From assembly GCA_015064095.1 (NCBI GenBank), contig SVSW01000008.1, positions 1-46,726 on the forward strand: a stretch of DNA of 46,726 bases, in the 5' to 3' direction. The notes under the pieces were generated by a model. That model worked only from the letters and a program-made list of their open reading frames with translations. It was not told the DNA's origin and made no database searches. Of this stretch, positions 36,004 through 45,941 are shown piece after piece. Every line of letters starts with the position of its first letter. The first letter of the stretch is position 1. The position numbers and the translations under genes were made by a program. The DNA comes from Oscillospiraceae bacterium. GTDB taxonomy: Bacteria; Bacillota; Clostridia; Oscillospirales; CAG-272.

Positions 36004-37233
36004 CTATTTGTCAAAGTTTATATTACGTACCTTCGTTGACATACAAAGGAGCAGCTCGCTTTCGTTTTTGACAAGCATCACGGCGTCGGGGTGAGAAAAG
36101 CTTATCTCATTCTCCGCCTTTGTAAGTGTGTTCAGTCTTATTATTTTTTCATCGGTATCAATAAATACGCTTGAACCGCAAACGGCAATGCTTTCCGCAG
36201 GCACATCAAGCTCACTTTCATGAGTCACCCTGCCGTTTTCACCAATGACGATCAGCGCGTAGCTATCACCCGATTTTCTCACCACAGCCGCACCGTCCGA
36301 ATTAACATCTGCCAAAACCGTGGTCATGTTTTTCTCATATGGGAGATCCGTTATCTGAGAGCCGTTTGATGTAAAGCTGTAAATACCGTTATCGCAGACG
36401 ACTATAAGATTGCCCGCATCGGTAAACTTGCAGTAAAGCGGCATAGCTCCCGTCAGCTCGATATCGGCATACGGCTCATCTCTGTTGGTCCGCGTCATAG
36501 ATATGTTTGCGTTCATCTGCCCGCCCTCAACGCAGTATGAGAGCATAGCAAGACGGGATCCGGAGTTATCAAGTGCTATATCTACGATATAATCGTTCTT
36601 TTTAAATATTTTTTCAAGCTTAAATTTGTCACTATAAAGATTAACGGCAAAATTATTTGACGTTGATGAGGTTATAAGCGCAAAATCTCCCGAATCGGCA
36701 ATGTCAGCACCGTATATCGACAGCTTGTCGATATTATCCGAAAAAACCTCTGTAAATATATTGTATATGCGGAATTCGGTGCCATTATGATCGTACATCA
36801 AAAGGTATCGATCGGAGGAGACAAGCATGGGATTTGCGATCTCATCTTCATCATTTATTATAAGACGGCCTGAAGCCGTATATAAACGCATTCCCGAATT
36901 TCCGGCAACGGCAAATTTTCCTCCGTACATTGAAAACGTTTGCTTTCTGTCCGATGTATATATAACATCTTCTATCTCGGAATCCGGGGCGGTTATGTAA
37001 TCTCCCATATCGCTGAAAAAGTAATAAAAATTCTCGTATGTTATCCACTCGCTGTTTATCATAAGCGAAATTAGGACAAAAACGGTCAAAACCACATAAA
37101 GTATCATTTGCGCTGTTGAAAAGCGCTCGGATACTCTACCGTAATATTCATTTCTCGGACTTTTATACTCGGGCTTTATCGGCTCAGGCGCATCGCGCAG
37201 CCGAAAATACCCTTTCAGCTTATCAAGAAACAT
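36004..37233 (-). CDS. Membrane-anchored beta-propeller-like protein (DUF5711-like)
   Basis: Single N-terminal TM (MILYVVLTVFVLISLMI) followed by a repetitive beta-rich ectodomain. Confidence 0.6.
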   Translation of the reverse strand: MFLDKLKGYFRLRDAPEPIKPEYKSPRNEYYGRVSERFSTAQMILYVVLTVFVLISLMINSEWITYENFYYFFSDMGDYITAPDSEIEDVIYTSDRKQTFSMYGGKFAVAGNSGMRLYTASGRLIINDEDEIANPMLVSSDRYLLMYDHNGTEFRIYNIFTEVFSDNIDKLSIYGADIADSGDFALITSSTSNNFAVNLYSDKFKLEKIFKKNDYIVDIALDNSGSRLAMLSYCVEGGQMNANISMTRTNRDEPYADIELTGAMPLYCKFTDAGNLIVVCDNGIYSFTSNGSQITDLPYEKNMTTVLADVNSDGAAVVRKSGDSYALIVIGENGRVTHESELDVPAESIAVCGSSVFIDTDEKIIRLNTLTKAENEISFSHPDAVMLVKNESELLLCMSTKVRNINFDK

Positions 37234-37243
37234 TTTCCCCTCA

Positions 37244-38002
37244 TCAATAGATAACTTCGTTTAAATAAAGACCGTCGGGCGGCGCGGTCCTGCCCGCTGC
37301 GCGCCTGTCCCTGCCTTCTATTATTTCGGCGATCTTTTCGGGCGCGAGCTTACCGTAACCGACCTCAACGAGCGTCCCCGTGATTATTCTGACCATATTA
37401 TAAAGGAAACCGTCAGCCGCGATACGGAGCTTTATAAAGCCCCCGTCCCGAACGACCTCTGTATATTTGACCGTACGCACGGTGTCCTCGATTTTAGATC
37501 CCGCCGCCATAAATGCACAAAAATCGTGCTTGCCGACAAGGTAAGCGGCGGCAGCGTTCATCTTCTCAACTGCCTTGTCATCAAATTCATGCGAAACATG
37601 CCAGCATCTTTTTGACGAAAACGGGTCACGCTCCGCGCGATCGTATATCAAGTAAACATATTCTTTAAAGATCACGCTGTACCGCGGGTGAAAATCCTCT
37701 GCGACGAAGCGTGCGCCGTTAACCGCCACATCTTCGGGCAAAAAATTATTGAACGCTCGCGGTATTTTCTCTGTCGGAACGGTCGTTTGAAGTGCGTTTT
37801 CGCCTTTTTTTGCAACGGTCGCACAAAACTTGTTTGCGTGAACTCCGCTGTCCGTTCGACTGCAACCCGTTATGTCGCAATCAAAGCCGAAAAGCTTTTT
37901 TGCCGCGTCGGTGACGACCTCTTGAACCGTCAGCTTATTTTTTTGCTTTTGCCAGCCGCAATAATTTGTTCCGACAAAGCTCAAATCAATTAAAAGTTTC
38001 AT
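37244..38002 (-). CDS. truA: tRNA pseudouridine(38-40) synthase
   Basis: DLSFVGTNYCGWQKQKNKLTVQEV; catalytic GCSRTDSGVHA; RITAGTLVEVG-like RIITGTLVEVGYGK. Confidence 0.95.
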   Translation of the reverse strand: MKLLIDLSFVGTNYCGWQKQKNKLTVQEVVTDAAKKLFGFDCDITGCSRTDSGVHANKFCATVAKKGENALQTTVPTEKIPRAFNNFLPEDVAVNGARFVAEDFHPRYSVIFKEYVYLIYDRAERDPFSSKRCWHVSHEFDDKAVEKMNAAAAYLVGKHDFCAFMAAGSKIEDTVRTVKYTEVVRDGGFIKLRIAADGFLYNMVRIITGTLVEVGYGKLAPEKIAEIIEGRDRRAAGRTAPPDGLYLNEVIY

Positions 38003-38003
38003 T

Positions 38004-38822
38004 TTACATCGTATATCCGATATTCAAAATATTAAAAATCACTATACTTGCACCGAGTGCAGTCATTAAGAAAAATGCAAAGAGATCGGCAGCACGCAAG
38101 TGCGTGACTGTCATTTTCGTTCTGCCGTTACCTCCGTGATAGCAACGGCTCTCCATAGCGGTTGCAAGCTCGTCTGCACGGCGGAACGATGAAACGAAAA
38201 GCGGTATCAAGATCGGGATCAAGGCCTTCGCTTTCTTTATAAGTCCGCCGCTTTCGAAATCCACGCCGCGTGCCTTTTGAGCCGACATGATCTTGTCGGT
38301 TTCATCAACAAGTGTTGGGATAAAGCGCAGAGCGATCGTCATCATCATGGCGAACTCATGAACCGGAACGCGAATTTTTTTCAGCGGCAAAAGCAATCTT
38401 TCTATTGCGTCCGTGAGATCTATCGGCGTTGTTGTATAAGTTAAAAATATGCTTGCGCCGATGATCATGATTATTATTCTCACCGCCATAAATGCGGCGT
38501 TAAAAAGTCCCTCTTTATATATTTTTATGAATTTCCACTCAAAAAGCAAGCTTTCGCCGGTGGTCATAAAAATATTGATAAACGCGGTTATTATTATGAT
38601 TATAATGATCGGCTTCAAAGCCCTGAGCACTATTTTGATAGGCACGCAAGACATAAGGATCACGAAAATGCCGGAAACCAGCAAAAGCGCGAAGCTCAAA
38701 ACATTCGTGCAAACAAAGGAAAGCACGATATATAAGATGGCAAGCACTACTTTCGTCCGCGCGTCAAGCCTGTGTATCGGCGATTCGGCGGCATAATACT
38801 GCCCCATTGCAACACTTTTCAT
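38004..38822 (-). CDS. ecfT: Energy-coupling factor transporter transmembrane protein
   Basis: SPIHRLDARTKVVLAILYIVLSF; AQKARGVDFE and SFRRADELATAMESRCY coupling motifs. Confidence 0.94.
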   Translation of the reverse strand: MKSVAMGQYYAAESPIHRLDARTKVVLAILYIVLSFVCTNVLSFALLLVSGIFVILMSCVPIKIVLRALKPIIIIIIITAFINIFMTTGESLLFEWKFIKIYKEGLFNAAFMAVRIIIMIIGASIFLTYTTTPIDLTDAIERLLLPLKKIRVPVHEFAMMMTIALRFIPTLVDETDKIMSAQKARGVDFESGGLIKKAKALIPILIPLFVSSFRRADELATAMESRCYHGGNGRTKMTVTHLRAADLFAFFLMTALGASIVIFNILNIGYTM

Positions 38823-39674
38823 TTATACCTCAAACAGTTTTATGAGAGATTCAGCGGCGCTTTTTACGGTATAAGCTCCCGTGTCTGCCGCAACTCCCTT
38901 TTCTTTCAGCTTCATCATAAGACGAGTTATTTCGGGAATATCAAGTCCGATCGATGTCAGCTCAGAGGATCTTGAAAACACCTCGTCGCGCGTGCCGGAC
39001 ATAAACACCTTCGAATTTGCCATAACGATGATATTATCGCAAAAATCCGCCATATCCTCCATGCTGTGGCTGACTATTATGACGGTCGCTTCGGTTTTTT
39101 CGCGGTAATCTGATATCGCCGAAAATATAGCTCGGCGTCCCTCGGGGTCAAGCCCTGCGGCAGGCTCGTCAAGCACGAGCACCTCAGGCTCCATTGCCAT
39201 AACACCGGCGATCGCCGCACGGCGCTTTTGTCCGCCCGAAAGATCGAAGGGCGATTTGTCGAGCGAAAGCTCGTCAAGTCCGACTATTTTGGCGATTTTT
39301 TCAATGTTTTTTTCGATCTGCTCCTCGCTCATTCCCATATTGTGAGGGCCGAAGGCGATATCTTTTCTCACAGTTTCCTCGAAAAGCTGATATTCGGGAT
39401 ACTGCATGACAAGACCGACGCGAAAGCGTATCTTTCCTATCTCCTTCGGATTTTCCCAAATATTCCGCCCGTCAAGCAACACCTCGCCCTCCGACGGCTT
39501 CAAAAGCCCGTTGAGCAGCTGCACAAGCGTGGATTTTCCGGAACCTGTATGTCCGATAAGTCCTGTTATTTTGCCCGATTCAAACTCGGCGGTGACATTC
39601 GTCAATGCGTCTGTTCTGTAAGTCGTTCCGGGCGAATAAACATAGGAAACATTTTTAACGCTTATCTTACTCAT
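38823..39674 (-). CDS. ecfA2: Energy-coupling factor transporter ATPase
   Basis: GHTGSGKSTLVQLLNGLLKPSEG, LSGGQKRRAAIAGVMAMEPEVLVLDEPAAGLDP; ATG at 39674 (ORF-track start is too long). Confidence 0.93.
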   Translation of the reverse strand: MSKISVKNVSYVYSPGTTYRTDALTNVTAEFESGKITGLIGHTGSGKSTLVQLLNGLLKPSEGEVLLDGRNIWENPKEIGKIRFRVGLVMQYPEYQLFEETVRKDIAFGPHNMGMSEEQIEKNIEKIAKIVGLDELSLDKSPFDLSGGQKRRAAIAGVMAMEPEVLVLDEPAAGLDPEGRRAIFSAISDYREKTEATVIIVSHSMEDMADFCDNIIVMANSKVFMSGTRDEVFSRSSELTSIGLDIPEITRLMMKLKEKGVAADTGAYTVKSAAESLIKLFEV

Positions 39675-40539
39675 CTCGCACCTCCTTCTTCGAAAGCGCG
39701 CGAAGTATCGCCTCGGCACACTTATCGGGGGTTATGCAAGCGCCGTCAAGCTCGATGCCGTTTTTTCGCAGCTCTTGCGCAAGTGCTGCACATTGAGGAA
39801 GATCGAGCCCAGCATCGGTGATAAGCTTTTTATTTGAATAGATCTCATCGGGCGTGCCGTCCGCCACCACCTCACCGTTATTGAAAACGATAACTCGGTC
39901 GGCGCGCACAGCCTCATTCATATAGTGCGTTATTGTTATAACCGTAATGCCCATTTCGCGGTTGAGCTTTTCCATCATGGAAACGATATCTCGGCGTCCG
40001 ATGGGATCTAGCATCGCGGTGGATTCATCGAAAATGATACATTCGGGAAGCATTGCGATAATGCCCGCGATCGCGATCCTTTGCTTTTGACCGCCCGAAA
40101 GCCTTGCCGGTTCATGGCGCGAGAAATTCTCCATTCCGACGGTTTTGAGCGCCCCATCAACTCGGCGCCGTATCTCGTCGGACGGAAGTCCGAGATTTTC
40201 GGGTCCGAATGCCACGTCGTCTTCAACGATAGTGGCAACGAGCTGATTGTCGGGGTTTTGAAACACCATTCCTACACGGCGGCGTATATCAAAAAGTTCC
40301 TCGTCTGAGATATTCTTATCGGTTATATCACAACCGTCAACGATTATTTTTCCGCACGACGGCTCATGTATCATATTGAGAAGCTTTGCAAACGTGGACT
40401 TGCCCGAGCCGTTACGCCCGATCACAGCAACATATTCACCTGCGTTTATCTTCAAATTAACATTGTGAAGCGCAGGTATTTTATCGCTTTCGTCCTCATA
40501 AACGAAGCTTAAATTTTCAACTTCTATAAAAGGGTTCAT
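39667..40539 (-). CDS. ecfA1: Energy-coupling factor transporter ATPase
   Basis: GRNGSGKSTFAKLLN, LSGGQKQRIAIAGIIAMLPECIIFDESTAMLDP. Confidence 0.93.
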   Translation of the reverse strand: MNPFIEVENLSFVYEDESDKIPALHNVNLKINAGEYVAVIGRNGSGKSTFAKLLNMIHEPSCGKIIVDGCDITDKNISDEELFDIRRRVGMVFQNPDNQLVATIVEDDVAFGPENLGLPSDEIRRRVDGALKTVGMENFSRHEPARLSGGQKQRIAIAGIIAMLPECIIFDESTAMLDPIGRRDIVSMMEKLNREMGITVITITHYMNEAVRADRVIVFNNGEVVADGTPDEIYSNKKLITDAGLDLPQCAALAQELRKNGIELDGACITPDKCAEAILRALSKKEVRDE

Positions 40540-40554
40540 TTTATCTCCGAAAAA

Positions 40555-41427
40555 TTATTTTGCAAGTTCCGAAAACCACCTTGCAGACGCTCCGCAAGGA
40601 AGCAGTCCTCCGCTTTCGCGAACCGGAAGCGCAAGCTCGCCCGCCTCGCATTTTCCGCCGTACACGCGCTTGACATTGAGATCAAGCAAATACTGCATAG
40701 TCAACGGTGAAAGCCCTGTGGTATATGAATTTATAAGGAAAAACAAGGGTCTGTCGGAAAGGAGCTTTGCGGTGAGTGAAACAAGCCCGTCAATACTTTC
40801 CTCAAGCTTCCACATCTCCCCGCCGGGGCCGCGTCCGTACGACGGCGGATCCATTATAACCGCCTCGTATTTGTTACCGCGACGTATCTCGCGCTCGACA
40901 AATTTTTTGCAGTCATCAACGATATATCTTATCGGTGCATCTGCAAGCCCCGAAAGCGCGGCGTTTTCCTTTGCTTGCGCAACCATGTTTTTAGCAGCGT
41001 CAACATGAACGACAGAAGCTCCTGCCGCTGCTGCGGCAACGGTTGCGCCGCCTGTATATGCAAACATATTAAGCACGCGGACCTTGCCCTCGCGCTTTTT
41101 TATAAGCTCCGAGATCCAATCCCAGTTTGCGGCTTGCTCCGGAAAAAGGCCCGTATGCTTAAAGCCCATGGGCTTCAGCTTAAAATTAAGATCACCGTAC
41201 GAGATATTCCAGCTTTCCGGCAAACGGTTTCGGCTCCAGCCGCCGCCGCCCGAGGACGATCTTTTATATGTTGCATCGGCGCGCGACCAAAGCTCGTTTC
41301 GGCGCTCCGAATGCCAAATGATCTGCGGATCGGGGCGCACGAGTATATATTTACCCCAACGTTCAAGGCGCTCTCCGTCAGATGCGTCGAGCAGCTCGTA
41401 TTCTTTCCAATTGTCAGCTATCCACAT
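40555..41427 (-). CDS. Class I SAM-dependent methyltransferase (RlmI-like)
   Basis: RVLNMFAYTGGATVAAAAAGASVVHVDAAKNMVAQAKENAALSG; MDPPSYGRG. Confidence 0.85.
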   Translation of the reverse strand: MWIADNWKEYELLDASDGERLERWGKYILVRPDPQIIWHSERRNELWSRADATYKRSSSGGGGWSRNRLPESWNISYGDLNFKLKPMGFKHTGLFPEQAANWDWISELIKKREGKVRVLNMFAYTGGATVAAAAAGASVVHVDAAKNMVAQAKENAALSGLADAPIRYIVDDCKKFVEREIRRGNKYEAVIMDPPSYGRGPGGEMWKLEESIDGLVSLTAKLLSDRPLFFLINSYTTGLSPLTMQYLLDLNVKRVYGGKCEAGELALPVRESGGLLPCGASARWFSELAK

Positions 41428-41439
41428 ATGTATGATCCT

Positions 41440-41940
41440 TTACTTTAAGTTATAGTATTTGGCAAGCCTTGAAGATCCGCTGTGCGCGTGGCATATTGCG
41501 GCGGCAAGAGCATCTGCCGTGTCATCGGGCTTGGGGGGCTTTGGAAGATTTAAAAGCATCGTTACCATTTTGATAACTTGATTTTTCCCGGCTCTGCCGT
41601 ATCCGACGACCGCCTGCTTTATCTGCAACGGTGTGTATTCCGAGATCGCCATACCGTGCTTTTGGCAGCGGCAAAGGATAACTCCGCGCGCCTCGGCAAC
41701 TCTGATACCCGTCGTTATATTCGTATTGAAGAAAAGCTCCTCGACCGAAAGCTCGTCCGGGTTATATTTGTTCAAGAGCTTCTCTAACTGATCGTCAATA
41801 GACGCAAGCCTCTCGTGTGTCGGCATGCCTGCTGGCGTTGTGATCGCGCCGCAGTCGATCATTTTGAGCTTTGCGTTTTTATATTCAATTAAGCCCCAAC
41901 CCACGATCGCGAGACCCGGGTCTATTCCGAGTATAAGCAT
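41440..41940 (-). CDS. ruvC: Crossover junction endodeoxyribonuclease RuvC
   Basis: ILGIDPGLAIVGWGLIE; SVEELFFNTNITTGIRVAEARGVIL; PDDTADALAAAICH. Confidence 0.96.
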   Translation of the reverse strand: MLILGIDPGLAIVGWGLIEYKNAKLKMIDCGAITTPAGMPTHERLASIDDQLEKLLNKYNPDELSVEELFFNTNITTGIRVAEARGVILCRCQKHGMAISEYTPLQIKQAVVGYGRAGKNQVIKMVTMLLNLPKPPKPDDTADALAAAICHAHSGSSRLAKYYNLK

Positions 41941-42052
41941 TTCTTTCCCTCAAAAAACAATAATCCAATATGTATTATAACACATTATTATTAATAAGTC
42001 AAACCTAATCTTACTCTTTTTTTAATATTGTGGTAAATTAACCAAAAATTCA

Positions 42053-42081
42053 TTTACAAAGAGAATTTAATGTGATATAAT
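42053..42081 (+). promoter_or_regulatory. Predicted promoter of DUF951-yfhO-ruvAB
   Basis: TTTACA (42053-42058) - 17 nt - TATAAT (42076-42081); ruvC promoter (TTGACT-17-TATAAT) lies divergently just upstream. Confidence 0.7.
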
Positions 42082-42109
42082 ATATATTATTAACGGTCGG
42101 AGGTTCATA

Positions 42110-42304
42110 ATGGAGATAATCAAGCTTTCCGTCGGGGATAAGGTTGAGCTGAAAAAAGCGCACCCCTGCGGAGCTAAATCATTTAAGATATTGCGAATCG
42201 GCAGCCAGATCCGTGTTGTATGCGAGGGTTGCGGCCGAGATATGGTCATAGAACGTCCGAAGCTTGAAAAAGCTATTAAAAAAGTCATTCACACCGGAGA
42301 TTGA
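42110..42304 (+). CDS. DUF951 domain-containing protein
   Basis: KLSVGDKVELKKAHPCGAKSFKILRIGSQIRVVCEGCGRDMVIERPKLEKAIKK. Confidence 0.9.
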   Translation: MEIIKLSVGDKVELKKAHPCGAKSFKILRIGSQIRVVCEGCGRDMVIERPKLEKAIKKVIHTGD

Positions 42305-42305
42305 T

Positions 42306-45300
42306 ATGGTTAAAACATTTGAAACCGAGCTTGAGTTAAAAAACGAAACAGGCTTCGTTCCCAAAATCAAAAGGCTTTCAAGAGAATACGGGTATCTTTT
42401 CGTTGCATTTATCGTGCCCGTCGTCATTATGTACGCAATATATCTTGCAATGGAGATACACCCGTTCGGCGACGGATCCGTGCTCGTGCTTGACTTAAAC
42501 GGTCAGTATGTCAACTTCTATGAGGCATTGGGGCATTTTCTGCGCGGAGATGCAAGCGTGCTCTATTCATTCTCCCGTGCTCTCGGCGGTGAATTTATGG
42601 GCATCTATGCCTATTATCTCGCAAGCCCGCTTTCATATATCGTTGCCCTTTTCCCAAAGGAGATGATACTTGAAGCCCTGCTCGTTATTTTCCTTATCAA
42701 AACAGGGCTTTGCGGCGCAACCTTCGGTTTTTATCTGCATAAGACCTCATCTTTCAAAAATAATTTCAGCAAGATAAATGTTGTTACGTTCTCGATCCTC
42801 TACGCGCTGACGGCTTACTGCGTCGTTCAGCAGCACAATTCCATGTGGATCGATGCCGTTATATGGCTGCCGCTTATAACCTACGGAATTGAAGAACTGA
42901 TCAAGAAAGGACACTATAAGCTTTATACCATTTCGCTCGCCGTTTGCGTGATGAGCAATTTCTATATCGGATTTATGGTCTGCATATATACGGCGATCTA
43001 TTTCTTCGTTTACTACTTTATGCATAACGAGGATAACAGAAACAACCCGTACCGTGAAAACGCTCATCTTGCAAAATCGTTTTTGCGAATAGTTTTCTTC
43101 TCCGTTTTGGCGCTGGCGATAGCCGCCGTTGTGCTTTTGAGCGCATACTATTCCTTAACATTCGGAAAGACCAACTTCTCCACCACAACTTGGAATTTCG
43201 GCTTAAAATTCGACCTGCTTGATATGTTCGCCAAATTTTTGCCATGCTCTTACGATACCGTTCGTCCCGAGGGGCTCCCCTTCGTTTATTGCGGAATGCT
43301 CACGCTACTACTTTTGCCGATATATTTCTGCTCGAAGAAATTTTCGGCGCGCGAGCGCATATTCTCAGGCGTACTTGTCGCAATTTTCCTTTTAAGCTTT
43401 GTAATAAGACCGATAGATATCATTTGGCACGGATTCCAAAATCCGAACTGGCTCAATTACCGATACAGCTTCATGCTCTGCTTTGTTCTGCTTACTATCG
43501 CATACAAAGCTATCGAAGAAATAAAGCACTCGAATACAAATTTGATGCTTTCGGTGTCTGCCGTGCTGTTCGCGCTCGTTGCGGTAGCTCAAAAAACGGA
43601 ATTTAAGACCTATGTACTCGGTGACGGGAGCAACGACAGAAACCACGAGGTCGGCAAGCTTTTGACGGTCGAGTGTATTTGGTTTTCCGTTGCGCTGATA
43701 GCAGTCTATTTGATAATACTCGGTGCTGTTAAATACGCCAAAAATCCACAGAACGTATCTATGGTCCTTGCGGTGCTTGTGTGCGTTGAGGTGTTCTGTA
43801 ACGGACTTTGCAACTGCCTTGACCTCGGTTCGGACGTGCTCTATACCCATTACAGCACCTATAACGATTATATATCTCAGCTCCGTGAAACCACCGACAA
43901 AATACAAGCCGAGGATAAATCCTTCTACCGTATGGACGAGCTGACACACAGAATGGTCAATGACAATATGTCAGTCAACGCGCACGGACTGACGAATTCA
44001 ACCTCGACGCTGAACGCAACGACTATAAACTTCCTCCAAAACATGGGATATTTTGCAAAATCGCATGAATCACAATACCACGGAGGAAACGTTGTCGCAG
44101 ATTCCCTTCTCGGCATAAAATACGTGCTCAAAAAGAAAAAAACCGACAGTGCCGAAATGCTCGTTTTAAATCAGCTTTATGAAGATCAAAGCTTTTATTC
44201 CGAATATTCCGATGACACATATTATAAAGCATACGAAAATCTCACGGCCCTTTCCCTTGCATACGCAGTCGACAGAAATATAAATTTCGTCGAAATGAGC
44301 GATTATGTAAATCCGTACGACCGCATAAATGAGATAATAACGGCAATGCTCGGCTCGTATGAAACCGTTGAGGTCTTCCGCAAAATGGAGATAGTCGAAA
44401 CAACGACATCGTCCAATCTCACCTCAGGCGGAGTTCACGATCCGTACGAGGGCGCGAATTACGACTATCCTTATATCGATTATACCGGCAAAGACGGCAA
44501 GCTGACGTATGTGGCAAAGCTTCCCGTGACGGATAATGAAAGCAAGACGCACTTCGTTTATTTCTATATGCCGAGCGAATTCCAGCGTGCTTTTACCCTG
44601 AGCTCGAACGGAACCAATTACGGCTCGATCTTCGGCAACGGCACTATGCGCGCGATCTCTCTCGGACCGCGTAATGAGGACAGTTATGTTACTGTAACTT
44701 TAACGCTTGAGAATGAAAATCTTTACGTTATTGACGGTGTCGGCATATTGTACTACCTTGACGAAGAGGTGTTTGCCGATGTTATCGAAAAGCTCTCGCA
44801 GTCACAGCTGATAATCGACGAGGGCTTCAAGGACGATCATATTTTAGGCACAATAACAACGGCAGAAGACCTGAAAACCGTATTCACCTCGATCCCATAT
44901 GATGAAGGCTGGCAGGTTTATGTTGACGGCGAACGGGTGCTCACTCAAGGAATACTCGGCGACAGCGAGCACGAAAATGAAACAGAAGGCGCACTTCTTG
45001 CCTTTAATATAAACGAGGCAGGAGAACACAAGATCGAGCTTGTTTACCGTCCTCGTGCCTTTACGCTCGGACTTGCAATAACGCTTATCGGCTCACTTGC
45101 ACTGCTTCTTATAATCATATTTGAAAAGAAAGTCAACAAATTCGCGGATAAGATCCTCTGCCCCATCATAATACCAAAGGAACTTCCTATCCCGAATGAC
45201 GGCACGGAATCAGAGTTGTCGGACGGCAAGGCAGATATGCTTGAATCTGCGGATCCCGTTGACACATCAACTCTTGAAGAAGCCGAGCCGCTTGACATTC

Positions 45301-45326
45301 CCGAAAACGAAGACGGAGGAAACTGA
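42306..45326 (+). CDS. YfhO family membrane protein
   Basis: MEIHPFGDGSVLVLDLNGQYVNFYEALGHFLRGDASVLYSFSRALGGEFMGIYAYYLASPLSYI; C-terminal GWQVYVDGERV...GEHKIELVYRP. Start chosen at ATG 42306 because the ORF-track start overlaps DUF951. Confidence 0.9.
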   Translation: MVKTFETELELKNETGFVPKIKRLSREYGYLFVAFIVPVVIMYAIYLAMEIHPFGDGSVLVLDLNGQYVNFYEALGHFLRGDASVLYSFSRALGGEFMGIYAYYLASPLSYIVALFPKEMILEALLVIFLIKTGLCGATFGFYLHKTSSFKNNFSKINVVTFSILYALTAYCVVQQHNSMWIDAVIWLPLITYGIEELIKKGHYKLYTISLAVCVMSNFYIGFMVCIYTAIYFFVYYFMHNEDNRNNPYRENAHLAKSFLRIVFFSVLALAIAAVVLLSAYYSLTFGKTNFSTTTWNFGLKFDLLDMFAKFLPCSYDTVRPEGLPFVYCGMLTLLLLPIYFCSKKFSARERIFSGVLVAIFLLSFVIRPIDIIWHGFQNPNWLNYRYSFMLCFVLLTIAYKAIEEIKHSNTNLMLSVSAVLFALVAVAQKTEFKTYVLGDGSNDRNHEVGKLLTVECIWFSVALIAVYLIILGAVKYAKNPQNVSMVLAVLVCVEVFCNGLCNCLDLGSDVLYTHYSTYNDYISQLRETTDKIQAEDKSFYRMDELTHRMVNDNMSVNAHGLTNSTSTLNATTINFLQNMGYFAKSHESQYHGGNVVADSLLGIKYVLKKKKTDSAEMLVLNQLYEDQSFYSEYSDDTYYKAYENLTALSLAYAVDRNINFVEMSDYVNPYDRINEIITAMLGSYETVEVFRKMEIVETTTSSNLTSGGVHDPYEGANYDYPYIDYTGKDGKLTYVAKLPVTDNESKTHFVYFYMPSEFQRAFTLSSNGTNYGSIFGNGTMRAISLGPRNEDSYVTVTLTLENENLYVIDGVGILYYLDEEVFADVIEKLSQSQLIIDEGFKDDHILGTITTAEDLKTVFTSIPYDEGWQVYVDGERVLTQGILGDSEHENETEGALLAFNINEAGEHKIELVYRPRAFTLGLAITLIGSLALLLIIIFEKKVNKFADKILCPIIIPKELPIPNDGTESELSDGKADMLESADPVDTSTLEEAEPLDIPENEDGGN

Positions 45327-45931
45327 TGTTCTATTATATAAAAGGAATACTTGCTCATCTGGATCTCTCGTGCGCCGTAATAGATGCCGGCGGTGTCGGA
45401 TATAAAATGACAGTAAGCGAAACAACGCGCTCCGCGCTGCCTTCTGTTGGCAAAGAAGCAAAGCTTTTTACCTATATGGCTGTGCGCGAGGACGGGATCG
45501 AGCTTTTCGGCTTTGCAACCGTAGATGAGCTCGCCGCTTTTAAGCTCCTCATCGGCGTTTCGGGAGTAGGCCCTAAGGTCGCAGTTTCTATACTTTCTCT
45601 CTTAACCCCCCAAAAATTCACTGCCGTCGTTTGCTCTGAGGACAAAAAAACTCTCGGCAAAGCAAGCGGTGTCGGCGCAAAAACCGCGGCAAGGATCATT
45701 CTTGAGCTTAAAGACAAGATGACGGGCTGCGTATTTACAGACAGCGATATGAATTCCGATGTTGCCGCAGCCGAGGTCAATTCCTCCGAGCTTTCCGATG
45801 CTCTTGATGCACTTTCCGTGCTCGGCTTTTCAAGAGCCGATGTTATGGTTGCAATACGCGGACTTGATACCGCCTCGATGAATGCGGAAGATATTATTAA
45901 AGCCGCCATGAAAAAATTAGTGAAAGGTTAA
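45326..45931 (+). CDS. ruvA: Holliday junction branch migration protein RuvA
   Basis: MFYYIKGILAHLDLSCAVIDAGGVGYKM; LIGVSGVGPKVAVSILS; TGATG coupling to yfhO. Confidence 0.96.
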   Translation: MFYYIKGILAHLDLSCAVIDAGGVGYKMTVSETTRSALPSVGKEAKLFTYMAVREDGIELFGFATVDELAAFKLLIGVSGVGPKVAVSILSLLTPQKFTAVVCSEDKKTLGKASGVGAKTAARIILELKDKMTGCVFTDSDMNSDVAAAEVNSSELSDALDALSVLGFSRADVMVAIRGLDTASMNAEDIIKAAMKKLVKG

Positions 45932-45941
45932 GGACTGAGCG

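Noticed and set aside
38004-40539. ECF module as a specific vitamin transporter
   Set aside because: Only the shared EcfA1-EcfA2-EcfT module is present; there is no S component and no recognisable riboswitch, so substrate cannot be assigned.
42264-42305. ORF-track start of yfhO at 42264
   Set aside because: Would overlap DUF951 by 41 nt and add a non-homologous MKKLLKKSFTPEID; the ATG at 42306 right after the DUF951 stop is more plausible.
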